From positions 1-64,000 of the forward strand of contig JAGBHU010000013.1 in assembly GCA_017935345.1 (NCBI GenBank): DNA of 64,000 nt, read 5' to 3'. Positions 35,501 to 44,799 of the stretch are shown piece by piece. The notes below the pieces were generated by a model. The model saw only the letters and a program-made list of their open reading frames with translations, did no database searches and had not been told where the DNA came from. The stretch is from Coprococcus sp. Lineage in GTDB: Bacteria; Bacillota; Clostridia; Lachnospirales; Lachnospiraceae. The translations under genes were made by a program, and so were the position numbers. How positions within the stretch are numbered: the first letter of the stretch is position 1; each line of letters starts with the position of its first letter.

Positions 35501-38500
35501 AAAGAAAATCCAAATTGAAAACTCACAGCTTTATATCCCTGAGGGAATAACCCTTGAAGCAACAGAGGAAATGTTTGAAATTAAATATTCACAGCTTCTT
35601 CTTGAGGGTAAGCTAAAGGGTAATTTCTACACGAATCCGGATACCGGAAAAGTAGATACCGTAAATATATATATGAATGGAGGCACTATTGATACAAACA
35701 CAGAGGGCTTGGAGAGCTGTTATTATTATCCTGTTTCTCTGCAATATATGGAAAAGGGCGGTGCAATTGCGCCAAAGACATTATATTCACACGTCCATGC
35801 TCCAGGGAAACAGTTTGGGCTTCTTGGAAATGCCCTGAATGTTGAGTGTACACCAAAGAGAGGGTATACTCTGGCAGGAGCCAAGTACAAGTATGAGGGA
35901 GATGTTTCTTATTCTCAGAATACTACAACAGGGGCTTCCGGAGTTAAGACGACGGTTTCCTTTGACATAAAGGATATGCCGCTTGACATAGAAGTATTAT
36001 TTAAGGGAATACAGATTGTTGTAGGTAAAACAGCTTCTGACCCTGTTGCAAAGCTTGGAAATACATATACAGAGGAACAGCCTCTTTATGACATGGCATC
36101 CCTTGTTATTTCAAACGACGGTGACGAGGGCGAGGTTACATATGAGCTGCAGTCCTCCAATAATCTTCCGGAGGGACTTACCTTTGAAAATGGAAAAATT
36201 ATCGGAAAGCCGACAGTTGCATATGAAGACGGAAAGAAAGTTACCTTTAAGGTAACAGGTAAGAACGGTACAGTTGCAAATGTTGTTCTCAATATCATTG
36301 TATCAGCAGAAGATAAGACCCAGACAAGTCAGGAAGGTCGTATATTGATTGATGATGCAGATGAGAATAACAAGAGCATCAACCTTCTTGGAAATTCCGT
36401 TGTTATCGAAGCTGTTTCCGATACAGAGACAGCAATTTATCTCGATGAGAATCGTGATGGTATCAAGGATTGTGATACACCGATTGCAAGCGGAGATTTT
36501 TCCGGATATAACCTGTATGGTCTTTCTTATGCGAAAGCAACAAAGCCGATGAAGGTTACCATAACAGGTGGAAAGTTTAACAACATTTATGGTGCATTTA
36601 ATTCATCAGTAACAGGTGAGTTTGCTGAGGATGCTGTATCATTTACCATGACAGGCGGTACTGCAAGGTATATCTATACATTGTATAACAGCCAGATATC
36701 CGGCGAAGTATTCAGCAAAATCACAAATGATGTTAATAAGACATATTATTACTGCAGTATAGATTCAACATATCAAGGTATGTATAATGAATCAGGAGAT
36801 GTTGCGGAGATACTGAAAGGATACACCGTAAAGAACGATATAACGGTAAGACAGATTGGTCTGTATTCATCAGGTGTCTGTTTAACGATACCAAAAGATA
36901 TGACGGTAACCGTATCAACCCTGGGAGCAAGTTACTATAACAATTCTATTTACCTAAAGGGAAAGCTTGTATGTGATAACGGCTTTTCCGGCAGCTACGG
37001 ACGTATTCTTGTACAAGGTGGAGAAGTTACAAAAACGGATGGAACAGATGTTACATACAATAATGTATTCTATCCACTTTCTATGAGCACGGATATGGAA
37101 GGAAAGAACCTTTCAATTGGCTCCGGTGTGATAACACTTACAGAAGATGGAGAAAGTGTAAGTTACGGAATGGGCGGCTCAGATATTATTTTGTATGCGG
37201 ATTACGTTGCAGGATACAGCTACTATTACAGTGTGAATGGTGGAGAAGAAAAAGAGTCTGTGACAAATGCAATCACAGTGCCGATGCCAAGGAAGGTGGC
37301 AGAAGTATATGTACAGTATGTTCCGACAAATATTTCTTTGAAGGAGACGTTTGAGGCACCAGTAGGATATGTAGGTACTGAATATACAGATGCAATGCCA
37401 CTGTATGATTATGGCACATTGGATATCAGTGATGACACATCGAAGGAATATGGAACAGATGTGGTATATGAGTTAAAGAAGGGGTGTGTACTTCCGGAAG
37501 GCCTGTCTCTCGTAGAAGGCAAGGTTATCGGTATCCCGACAAAGGCAGTGGAAGAAGGAACTCCGATTACCATTACTGTTACAGGCCGTAACGGAACAAC
37601 AGCAGATATAACAATGGATTATGTTATCAAAGCAAATCCGGAGACAGTGTCATCCTTGGAGAAGGTGGAATATAAATCGGGTAAAATCTACTTAAATGGA
37701 ACCTCCGTAGTTGTGTATGCAGACCCGGCAGATGGCTCAAAGTCTAAGATTTATCTGGATGCAAACCATGACGGAATTGCAGATAATAATAAGGCATATA
37801 CAACAGAAGATGGCGCAAGCTCCTTCTATTCTCCAACGATATATGGATATGCAGATGCCAAGAATCCATTTGATGGAGATATCAGTATTAGTATTAAGAA
37901 TGCCCGTGTAGGAACGGTTTATGGTATATACGGAACCAAAGACGGTAAAGTAACTGTAAACGGAAAGGTTGATGTCCGTGTACGCGGAGGCTCACTAACC
38001 GGAGTTGCTGCAGGATATTATGGAATTGCGAATAATTTGTCATTGTATATCACAGGCGGTGAAGTTCGTGGAACGGTAGTGACAGCATATGGCTCAGAGG
38101 CCTCCACTGTAAACTTTGAATTTACAGGAACTGCACAATATTCAGGAAGCAGCAGCAGTGTGTTAAGTGCTGTTGACTCCTCTACAATAGAGGGAAATGT
38201 GAATTGTAACGTAGGCAGCAAGTCCGGATATGGTCTTGGCTCTAACAGGTATACCAAATATTATGGAATTTACAATTCTGTTGTTGGAGGCGATGTCATA
38301 TATGATATCAATGGAGTATGGGGACCAACCGATACAAGATCCACGGGAAATATATTTGCATACAAATCAACCATTGCCGGAGACATGAATGTTAACTGGC
38401 ATGAAGGAAGAATTTCATGTGGAAATTCTTCAGTAGCAATGAGAACCTTCCTGTGTGAAGCCTCAGTTAAGGATTTGAATATCATAGCAGATGAAAATGC

Positions 38501-41500
38501 TGATATAGGAAACAGTACCTTTAATGGTTTGTGTCAGGGCTCCATAGAAAATGTTTATGTAAAGATACCTGACAGTGTGAAAGGTACATTTACATTAAAT
38601 GTCGAACCGACAAATTTTGAAGATCTGTCAGATATTAATGGTGATATTTTCATTGCGAATAAGCGTTCTATGGTGGTGAAAGGAAACCATACCATCACAG
38701 AGGATTGCACGTTAGATACCTTGGAGGTATATCCAAGTTCTGTTGTAACAATAGCAGAAGGTGTAACAGTTACCCAGATGAAGGTTGCTACAAATAACGG
38801 CACGATTATAAACAATGGCACATGGAACCTGACAGACTCATACGCAGGTCTGGTAAATAACGAGGGAGCTTCCTTTGTAAACAACGGCAAACTTAATACA
38901 CAAGCGTATGTTCCTTTAAGGACAAGTGGTGTGATAGAAAATTATGGAGAGTTAACGAATGAATACACATCCGGTACTTCTGCTTATGTAACAATCTATG
39001 ATACAGGTGTTTTTGTAAACCATAGGGATGCTACATGGAATGTGGGTGCCAGAGTAAATAATTTAGGTATCATCTACAATTATGGTAATCTCAGGCAGAC
39101 ATATCATTACTCCTCCAGCTATGCATCACTTGGAAAGTTGATAGCGGGAACGACACCGGATTACTACTATGCTGACAGATATTATGCTAATACCTATTAT
39201 CCGGTGACACTTGACTATACAGATTATTGTGCAAGCAATGTGACACTTACTGATTCCACAGGCGCCGAGCTTTTGAAAGGGTACGGAGAGGATACCAATG
39301 TGTACCTTCGGGCAACTACTGGCTTTAAGCTTGTGGTGGATGGTGTGATGGATAACATCAACTTAAAGAATGTCACATATAACTATAATGGTACACAAAA
39401 GAATGCCTCAACCTCCGACTCCGTAACATGGACAGGAACAATCTACTATGAGCCTGTTACCATTAAGATAGAGTTCAGTGAGATAGAAGGCGCAAAGATT
39501 ATAACAATCACTCCGGATAATGATGTGATTGAGAGCATAAAGGTAGGCGAGTATAACAGCTCCTTCTATAATGTCGGAAGCAGTATAACAGTAGAAAATG
39601 ATACGGACATTGCAAATGCATATATCACATTTGAGGCTGACCCGAATCATCCGCTTCCAGATGGATTATTTGTAAATCAAAAGACAGGAAGGATATACGG
39701 CACACCGACCCATGCAAGTGATGAGCCGATAGTATCGGTTATTAAAGTAAAAGGTAAAAATCAGTCCGTCACCAACTTTACGTTGACCTTTAACAAGGTT
39801 GAGAAGGGAACACCAAAGATACCGGAAACTACAATTTCAGCAGTTGCAGGTACAGAACTCAGTACCATTGCAATGCCATCCGGATATAGTGTGGGTGTAT
39901 TTGAAGCATGGGTTGATGATACCCTGACAGCACCTTCCGTAGCAGGAGAGGTTGCAGCATATGATGTATACTTTAAACCATCAGATACAGTTAATTATGA
40001 CTGGAGTACCGTTGCAAATGGAACATGGGATGCTGAAAAGGGAGTGGCAACAGGTAAGATAAATATTAAAGCTAATAAAATATATCCTGAATATACTGTC
40101 CCTGAACAGATAGATGCAACATACGGATTACAGTATAAGGATGTGGAGCTTCCATCAGATGAAAATGGTAAGTATATATGGCAGAATTGCTCAGAAGAGT
40201 ATGTAGGAACAGTTGGAACATACTATCAGTATATTCAATATGTGCCTGCAAATGAAGAAATGTACTACACCGTATCCTATATCCGTGTGAAGGTAGTTGT
40301 TGGCAAGGCGAAAGCCGAAGGCTGCAAAACCTTTGATTATCTGGAAGGTGAGACAGGAGATAAGATAGGAGATATTGCTTTACCTGAAGCCGAAGGTGGA
40401 ACATATCAGTGGAAGACACTTCAGTCAACCGTGGTTGTATCCGGAAATGAATATGAAGTGGTATTCAAGCCTGCTGACATGACGAATTATGACTGGTCTG
40501 ATGTTCCGGGATACAGCAACGCATATAAGGGTGTTGTATTTAAGGTTGTTGTAGAATTGTTTGCTCCTGAAAACAAAGATGAGATAAACATATCAGCACT
40601 TCCGGTAGAGTTAAGTGCTGACTATGGAAAGAAGCTTTCTGAGATACCACTTCCAAAGCGTTCTGTTGGAAACTGGTATGTGAACGGAGTTCGGGTTGAA
40701 AAGCCGCTTATACCGGCAGAAGCTATACCAAATGGTTCTTTTGTATGGACAGACGAAAGTCTTGTAGTGAATACCACAGGAGAATTTAGTACAACAGTAA
40801 GCTACGTTCCTGATAATTCGGAACGATATACTGCAAAGGAAAATATACCTGTTACAATCACAGTTGTTCATGCACATACCATTGTGATTGATAAGGCAGT
40901 AGCTCCAACCTGTACGGAACAGGGAATTTCAGAAGGAAAACACTGCTCCGTATGTAATGAAGTTATTCTGGCACAGAAGCCGGTACCTGCACTTGGCCAT
41001 GCATATGACAAGGGCGTTGTAACAAAGGAACCGACTGCAACAGAAAAGGGCGAGAAGACATATACCTGTACAAGATGTAAGCAAACCAAAAAAGAAGCGA
41101 TTCCGGCAACAGGAAACACCAATGTGCCGGCAGAAAAGGGTAAGGTAATACAGGCAAAGGGTGTCAATGGTAACTTCAAGGTTACATCCTCTGACGCCAA
41201 GGCTCCAAAGGTAAGCTATTCCGGACCGAGCAATAAAGCTGCAACAGCTGTAAATGTACCTGCCTATATCACAGTAAATGGTGTGAAATACGAAGTAACA
41301 GAGATTGCCGACAATGCGTTTAAGAAGAACAAGGCACTTACAAAGATAACAATCCCTAAAACAGTAGTAAGGATTGGTAAAAATGCATTTTACGCATGTA
41401 CGAAGCTTAAGACAGTCAGCTTTGCAAAGGGTTCAGGACTTAAGAAGATAGACAGCAAGGCATTTTATAAGTGTACTGCTCTTACAAGCTTTACCGTTCA

Positions 41501-41999
41501 ATCAAAGGTTACAACCATAGGAACCAGTGCATTTGCCGGATGTAAAAAGCTGAAAAAGCTGAAGCTTGGCAGCAGGGTTACAAAGATAGGAACCAGTGCA
41601 TTTAGTAAATGTACAGCACTCACGACAGTTACGATTCCGAAGACAGTAACCTCCATTGGAAAAAATGCATTCTATGGATGTACAAGGTTAAAGACAGTGA
41701 AGTTTGCCAAGGGCTCAAAGCTCAAGAAGATAGACAGCAAGGCATTTTATAAGTGTAAGTCACTTAAGAGCTTTGTCGTTCAGGCGAAGGTTACAACCAT
41801 AGGAGCAAGTACATTCTATGGATGTAGTAAGCTGAAAACCATAACCATTAAGTCAAAGGTTCTGAAAAAAGTAGGTAAGAATGCAATTAAGGGAATTTAC
41901 AAGAAAGCAGTTATTAAGGTGCCTAAGGCAAAACGAAGCAAGTATAAGAAATTGTTTAATGCAGCTTCGGGCTTCAAGAAGCCAATGGCAATAAAATAG
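32553..41999 (+). CDS. Giant secreted modular surface protein (3148 residues) with BspA-type leucine-rich repeats
   Basis: A signal peptide (about 1-29) is followed by an acidic Ser/Glu-rich linker. Three large modules follow, each starting with a DxDxDG-like calcium site (for example YIDKNGDGIADAEEI at about 110, YLDENRDGIKD at about 1297, YLDANHDGIAD at about 1734). Each continues with Gly/Tyr/Val-rich repeats typical of a beta-helix, and each ends in a putative-Ig (He_PIG-like) domain at about 1155-1250, 1600-1695 and 2315-2413. Further Ig-like units (about 2415-2770) contain recurring NYDWS. A segment with two CxxC pairs (about 2771-2855) precedes C-terminal BspA-like leucine-rich repeats (about 2910-3120; TIPKTVTSIGKNAFYGC). 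No LPxTG or membrane anchor is seen. Adhesion or glycan/mucin binding is inferred. GGAGGAGAG precedes the start. Confidence 0.88.
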   Translation: MKRLKHMIALLSMALLLCAGTSQAVVMAASSEQSSEDETTTSSEQDAEDEAVPELALVDKSKGVTFVTTVSDEGEVPYQGINLNGNSVIIKESANSTDTVSYINIYIDKNGDGIADAEEIVSHRDNTGYFKNPADTDFITEIPIYGVYEAKTEERVKITVQSGTLDLLYGVYNGMVDSKNTTEAGVCLDIKDAVVNTIFAGYASHISAASGTAVDIHVNDAVKAQTIMGVFGTEKRKAVVSGGISITATGKETPTSMNIASCYVTNSYTNVTGDVKLDFDKIGIGNFYGIYGGTTITGNVTVDLDNAIFGNCSAVSGASSVTGGVTVTVQSSTVQGMLNGVTEGSSASGDVAVTTASSTISSMYAVNNGSTTEGNVSLTSKDDTTNGIYVLNYGCKAAKDVVLSVTGGTHNSIYGCNDRVTVKGKLTVTIDETAVVKSCIYGVYNSGIDGNILFDVYGNSDNSSYLSVYGAYGTGSVGGSFDFNYHGGYANYVYVFSGSSQSSGSDYIYPSIGGYAKAVFDKTSVIAYNLYGFQNVDIKGDCTVSLTGAAIGYMTATQGASYTNCMIIGGDLTVTMDETCQITSSSTIYGSNQVEILGGFVCDIKATVPEESTYYPSLYAANYTKVGKDTNIQVLNGKYNTIYGWYGQYDEKDYSLKGAYTFLAKDCMVNNSLYGTYNLKAKGAVDIDILSISKDGSNNYSGYIYGMSDSAADGITDINIDGASNIYGVYGLYGYSERSVYSSDVTITMKNFNAQNYVYGTSGGIFRKNLVIALEAVKSGSALYDTSNSTTVEGNLTVSNTDIGELEGKTCYFNGVNYSMIKGKTDISLTNVSVSASYFSATSSLNASDDVTIKWEGGTIGANNIVPYNTSNDGTGNTHKVTIDIKGVTFTSEQDNTIMQNYISDNAKLVMNIDDTTVIPDVMKIYPGYYSNLQKVIENDLTAVATYKNRYYCSGMYIPPQAENYELVCFSVSCAKLPYDIKAKKIQIENSQLYIPEGITLEATEEMFEIKYSQLLLEGKLKGNFYTNPDTGKVDTVNIYMNGGTIDTNTEGLESCYYYPVSLQYMEKGGAIAPKTLYSHVHAPGKQFGLLGNALNVECTPKRGYTLAGAKYKYEGDVSYSQNTTTGASGVKTTVSFDIKDMPLDIEVLFKGIQIVVGKTASDPVAKLGNTYTEEQPLYDMASLVISNDGDEGEVTYELQSSNNLPEGLTFENGKIIGKPTVAYEDGKKVTFKVTGKNGTVANVVLNIIVSAEDKTQTSQEGRILIDDADENNKSINLLGNSVVIEAVSDTETAIYLDENRDGIKDCDTPIASGDFSGYNLYGLSYAKATKPMKVTITGGKFNNIYGAFNSSVTGEFAEDAVSFTMTGGTARYIYTLYNSQISGEVFSKITNDVNKTYYYCSIDSTYQGMYNESGDVAEILKGYTVKNDITVRQIGLYSSGVCLTIPKDMTVTVSTLGASYYNNSIYLKGKLVCDNGFSGSYGRILVQGGEVTKTDGTDVTYNNVFYPLSMSTDMEGKNLSIGSGVITLTEDGESVSYGMGGSDIILYADYVAGYSYYYSVNGGEEKESVTNAITVPMPRKVAEVYVQYVPTNISLKETFEAPVGYVGTEYTDAMPLYDYGTLDISDDTSKEYGTDVVYELKKGCVLPEGLSLVEGKVIGIPTKAVEEGTPITITVTGRNGTTADITMDYVIKANPETVSSLEKVEYKSGKIYLNGTSVVVYADPADGSKSKIYLDANHDGIADNNKAYTTEDGASSFYSPTIYGYADAKNPFDGDISISIKNARVGTVYGIYGTKDGKVTVNGKVDVRVRGGSLTGVAAGYYGIANNLSLYITGGEVRGTVVTAYGSEASTVNFEFTGTAQYSGSSSSVLSAVDSSTIEGNVNCNVGSKSGYGLGSNRYTKYYGIYNSVVGGDVIYDINGVWGPTDTRSTGNIFAYKSTIAGDMNVNWHEGRISCGNSSVAMRTFLCEASVKDLNIIADENADIGNSTFNGLCQGSIENVYVKIPDSVKGTFTLNVEPTNFEDLSDINGDIFIANKRSMVVKGNHTITEDCTLDTLEVYPSSVVTIAEGVTVTQMKVATNNGTIINNGTWNLTDSYAGLVNNEGASFVNNGKLNTQAYVPLRTSGVIENYGELTNEYTSGTSAYVTIYDTGVFVNHRDATWNVGARVNNLGIIYNYGNLRQTYHYSSSYASLGKLIAGTTPDYYYADRYYANTYYPVTLDYTDYCASNVTLTDSTGAELLKGYGEDTNVYLRATTGFKLVVDGVMDNINLKNVTYNYNGTQKNASTSDSVTWTGTIYYEPVTIKIEFSEIEGAKIITITPDNDVIESIKVGEYNSSFYNVGSSITVENDTDIANAYITFEADPNHPLPDGLFVNQKTGRIYGTPTHASDEPIVSVIKVKGKNQSVTNFTLTFNKVEKGTPKIPETTISAVAGTELSTIAMPSGYSVGVFEAWVDDTLTAPSVAGEVAAYDVYFKPSDTVNYDWSTVANGTWDAEKGVATGKINIKANKIYPEYTVPEQIDATYGLQYKDVELPSDENGKYIWQNCSEEYVGTVGTYYQYIQYVPANEEMYYTVSYIRVKVVVGKAKAEGCKTFDYLEGETGDKIGDIALPEAEGGTYQWKTLQSTVVVSGNEYEVVFKPADMTNYDWSDVPGYSNAYKGVVFKVVVELFAPENKDEINISALPVELSADYGKKLSEIPLPKRSVGNWYVNGVRVEKPLIPAEAIPNGSFVWTDESLVVNTTGEFSTTVSYVPDNSERYTAKENIPVTITVVHAHTIVIDKAVAPTCTEQGISEGKHCSVCNEVILAQKPVPALGHAYDKGVVTKEPTATEKGEKTYTCTRCKQTKKEAIPATGNTNVPAEKGKVIQAKGVNGNFKVTSSDAKAPKVSYSGPSNKAATAVNVPAYITVNGVKYEVTEIADNAFKKNKALTKITIPKTVVRIGKNAFYACTKLKTVSFAKGSGLKKIDSKAFYKCTALTSFTVQSKVTTIGTSAFAGCKKLKKLKLGSRVTKIGTSAFSKCTALTTVTIPKTVTSIGKNAFYGCTRLKTVKFAKGSKLKKIDSKAFYKCKSLKSFVVQAKVTTIGASTFYGCSKLKTITIKSKVLKKVGKNAIKGIYKKAVIKVPKAKRSKYKKLFNAASGFKKPMAIK

Positions 42000-42079
42000 T
42001 GAAACAGTTTAGTCATTAAAGATATGATTTAAGCTGGTTGAGGAGCTTTTGTCCAAACAGGCAATTCTGTCTGCCGGGG

Positions 42080-42115
42080 CAAAGGCTCCTTTTTTCAAAA
42101 GGCAAGGAGCTTTTT
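42080..42115 (+). terminator. Terminator after the giant gene
   Basis: Arms GCTCCTT (42085-42091) and AAGGAGC (42104-42110), followed by TTTTT. It lies about 80 bases after the stop codon. Confidence 0.55.
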
Positions 42116-42179
42116 CCAAAAAGCGATTTTGTTCCAACAGCATGTGTGTTAGAATAGTATCCAGACACATATGTAAAAA

Positions 42180-42837
42180 ATGCTGCACATGCAGGAAAAG
42201 GCAGTGCACATGCAGGAGAAGGCGCTGTCTGATGAGAGACCCAAAATCCATTTTACCCCACAAAAGGGATGGATGAATGATTCCAATGGTTTAATATATA
42301 TGGATGGAGAATATCATTTGTTTTATCAGCATTATCCTGATGATACAAAATGGGGACCAATGCACTGGGGACATGCTGTCAGAGGGTCAGGAGATGTCAG
42401 AGGGTCAGGAGGTATCGGAGAGCCTGACTTCGACAGATGGTCTGCCACTATTGGCGAGGCCATATAGGCTTGATTATGGGAAATGTAACTATGCCGCAGT
42501 AACCTTTTCCAACTGTCCGCAGAGAATTATGTTAGGCTGGGGAGAAGACTGGAATGAAGCGAGACGGAACAACGCGAGGGATTATTTTGGAAAAATGACA
42601 ATTCCAAGACAACTGAGCCTTTGTAAAATAAAGGGCAGATATCTGGTTTCCCAGAAGCCGGTGGTATGTGGAAAGGTAGCAGCTTCCCGGCAAAGAAAAG
42701 ATATATTGCAAAAGGGTGATATCATAAACTATGGAAATCAGGTCACAGTTGAAAATACTGGGGCATATTTGAAAATAAATGACTGCAGTATTGCAAGAAG
42801 TATCACGGAAGCATGTGAGAAGATGAGAAAATGCTAA
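42180..42837 (+). pseudogene. Remnant of a GH32 beta-fructofuranosidase (sucrose-6-phosphate hydrolase/levanase type)
   Basis: The first part encodes the start of a GH32 enzyme, [20 protein letters not shown] (the Asp of WMND is the family nucleophile) and [12 protein letters not shown]. After that the frame breaks. From about 42465 another frame gives the far end of the same family: CNYAAVTFSNCPQRIMLGW, then KMTIPRQLSL. Several hundred residues of the catalytic domain are missing between the two. An 18-base tandem duplication (42378-42413) and a 21-base one (about 42184-42225) lie in the remnant. This is a non-functional gene with an internal deletion. Confidence 0.82.
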
Positions 42838-43067
42838 AAAAGAAGAACAAGAAGCTTGCGTTTGACAGGGAAAATAGAAAGCCTGTGGTAAGGTGCAGCA
42901 TATGTACCGGAGAACAGGTGGCAGGATTTAAGGATATTCATACCGGTAAGTTTCAGGATGTCATGTTGATTAAAAATCAAAAAGACTTACATTGCTTCAT
43001 GGAGATGTATGGCATTGATAAAGTGGAAAAGGATTACTGGAGAAGATGTTACCAATGGAAAAGATGA
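42831..43067 (+). CDS. Small conserved Lachnospiraceae-type protein (CSICTGEQVAGF motif)
   Basis: A 78-residue cytoplasmic protein with a basic start and the motif RCSICTGEQVAGFKDIHTGK, followed by FQDVMLIKNQKDLHCFMEMYGI. I have the impression that this pattern recurs as a small stand-alone protein in related bacteria, without a proven role. The last nine residues (WRRCYQWKR) look unlike the rest and may come from loss of a stop codon near 43038. Its start overlaps the end of the GH32 remnant by 7 bases. Confidence 0.6.
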   Translation: MLKKKNKKLAFDRENRKPVVRCSICTGEQVAGFKDIHTGKFQDVMLIKNQKDLHCFMEMYGIDKVEKDYWRRCYQWKR

Positions 43068-43086
43068 AAAAGGAAGTGTATTAAAA

Positions 43087-43500
43087 ATGTGGATGTTGTT
43101 TGCGGTTTTGTCGGCTGTGTTTGCCGCTCTTACTTCCATCCTTGCAAAAATAGGGATTGATGGAGTGAATTCCAATCTGGCTACTGCTATCAGAACAGTG
43201 GTGGTAGTAGTAATGGCATGGGTTATTGTATTTATGACGAAGGGGCAGACAGGACTTTCGGATATCAGCAGGAAAAGCTGGATTTTTTTAATATTGTCTG
43301 GACTTGCAACCGGAGCTTCTTGGCTTTGTTATTATAAGGCGTTGCAGATGGGAGAAGCCTCGAAAGTAGTTCCTATCGATAAATGCAGTGTTATTATCAC
43401 GCTGATATTGGCATTTATTTTTCTCCATGAGAGCTTTACCTGGAAATCAGCCGCAGGATGCCTTCTGATAGGAGCAGGTACCCTGCTGATGGTGTTGTAA
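43087..43500 (+). CDS. EamA-family transporter, single-repeat (half-size)
   Basis: A 137-residue inner-membrane protein with about five hydrophobic helices. WMLFAVLSAVFAALTSILAK and YYKALQMGEASKVVPIDK are typical of the EamA (drug/metabolite transporter) fold. One EamA repeat is present instead of two, so it probably works as a homodimer. Start 43087 is placed at MWMLF with GGAAGTG upstream; the frame is open 26 codons further but overlaps the previous gene. Substrate unknown. Confidence 0.82.
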   Translation: MWMLFAVLSAVFAALTSILAKIGIDGVNSNLATAIRTVVVVVMAWVIVFMTKGQTGLSDISRKSWIFLILSGLATGASWLCYYKALQMGEASKVVPIDKCSVIITLILAFIFLHESFTWKSAAGCLLIGAGTLLMVL

Positions 43501-43532
43501 GCAACCATTTCAGGCATCATTTCCGCAGCATG

Positions 43533-43715
43533 TTATGGATTTACATGACTATTGTTTTTCGCGGGATTTTTTTGCTCGTATGCCCTGTGAAGCTTCAGTT
43601 CAAGATCCGCTTTGTCCTTTTGCCGCATGATCTGCAGTATCATTCCGGCAAACAGGGACTGTATCGCCACCATAACAACAAATCTACAGACAATCAGCGT
43701 TGGGAAATTTGGCAC
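43533..43715 (-). pseudogene. Possible remnant of a membrane-protein gene
   Basis: The minus strand encodes a 60-codon stretch with a hydrophobic helix followed by a charged amphipathic segment (QIMRQKDKADLELKLHRAYE) that looks like real protein rather than chance. It has no ribosome site or clear start, and the surrounding 43501-43900 is otherwise A-rich low-complexity DNA with no gene. I do not recognise the family. Confidence 0.3.
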
Positions 43716-43920
43716 GTCTCCAAAATGAATATAATGTAAAAATACCGGAAGGAAAAATACAAATGCCAGTTAAAGCAGTTAAAACAAAACCAGTTAATGA
43801 AAAGCCATGATTAAAAGAAAGAAGCTGTAAAAGACAGAAAACTGTAAAAGTTAACAAGCTGTTAGAAGTAAAAAACTGTTAAATAATATAAAAAATTAAA
43901 AAAGGATACATAAAGGATAT

Positions 43921-43967
43921 ATCCCTTCGTTATGCTTTCGATATCAGAAAGAAACGGAGGGATTTTT
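43921..43967 (+). promoter_or_regulatory. Hairpin that masks the ribosome site of the ABC ATPase gene
   Basis: ATCCCTTCGTT (43921-43931) pairs with AACGGAGGGAT (43953-43963), with one G-U pair. The second arm contains the GGAGGG ribosome site of the TTG start at 43968, and seven T follow the stem. The structure could block translation, act as a terminator, or both. Confidence 0.6.
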
Positions 43968-44732
43968 TTGGATATAGAAAAACAGGGAGAACAGGAATCT
44001 GAGCAGCCTGCCGGACGGCAGGTGGCCATAGATGTTTGCAATCTGCAAAAATTTTACCGGCTTGGCGATGAAACGGTACGCGCGCTGGATGGAGTGACCT
44101 TCCAGATTTATGAGGGCGAATTTGTTGCCATTGTAGGGACATCGGGCTCAGGAAAATCAACGTTATTAAATATGCTGGCAGGACTGGAAAAGCCTACGAA
44201 GGGGGAGATTACAATCGCAGGGCAGCGAATTGACAGGTTAAAGGAAAATCAGCTTGTCAGATTTCGTCGGAGAAAGATAGGATTTATTTTTCAGTCTTTT
44301 AATCTGATTGCAACCATGAATGCATTGGAAAATGTGGCATTTCCACTGGCATTTAGGGGAATAACTAAGACTGCCCGGGAAAAGAAGGCGGACGCAATGC
44401 TGGAGCGGGTAGGACTTTCCAGACACAAGAGTCACAAGCCGAACCAGATGTCGGGAGGTCAACAGCAGCGGGTAGGTGTGGCAAGGGCGCTTGTAGTAAA
44501 CCCTTCCATTGTGTTTGCTGATGAACCCACCGGGAATCTTGACAGCAATACCTCAAAGGAAATTCTTGAACTGATGCGGAATGTGGTAAGCGAACAGAAA
44601 AAGACGCTTGTTATGGTAACACACGATAATAATCTGGCGCACGTTGCAGACAGGATTATACATATCAGGGACGGTAAGATTAAGAAAATAGAGAATAATC
44701 AGACAACAGGAATAATAGAGGAAGTGTATTAA
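43968..44732 (+). CDS. ABC transporter ATP-binding protein, LolD/MacB type
   Basis: The ATPase of a MacB-like export or mechanotransmission system. Walker A is GTSGSGKST, the Q-loop FIFQSFNLI, the signature MSGGQQQRVGVARAL, and Walker B SIVFADEPTGNLDS, the last typical of the MacB/LolD/BceA branch. Start TTG 43968 has GGAGGG 6 bases upstream; an ATG at 43932 in the same frame lies inside the hairpin loop and has no ribosome site. It is followed by a membrane-tethered protein and a MacB-type permease, then a two-component system, so it is probably part of a stress or antimicrobial-peptide response cassette. Confidence 0.9.
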   Translation: MDIEKQGEQESEQPAGRQVAIDVCNLQKFYRLGDETVRALDGVTFQIYEGEFVAIVGTSGSGKSTLLNMLAGLEKPTKGEITIAGQRIDRLKENQLVRFRRRKIGFIFQSFNLIATMNALENVAFPLAFRGITKTAREKKADAMLERVGLSRHKSHKPNQMSGGQQQRVGVARALVVNPSIVFADEPTGNLDSNTSKEILELMRNVVSEQKKTLVMVTHDNNLAHVADRIIHIRDGKIKKIENNQTTGIIEEVY

Positions 44733-44799
44733 AGTCAGGAAATATAAAGAAAAAAGTACGTAGAAAAAGATATGCAGAAAAAACAAGGAGGGTCAATAG

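Noticed and set aside
43932-43968. ATG at 43932 as start of the ABC ATPase.
   Set aside because: It sits in the loop of the hairpin with no ribosome site; TTG 43968 has GGAGGG at 6 bases.
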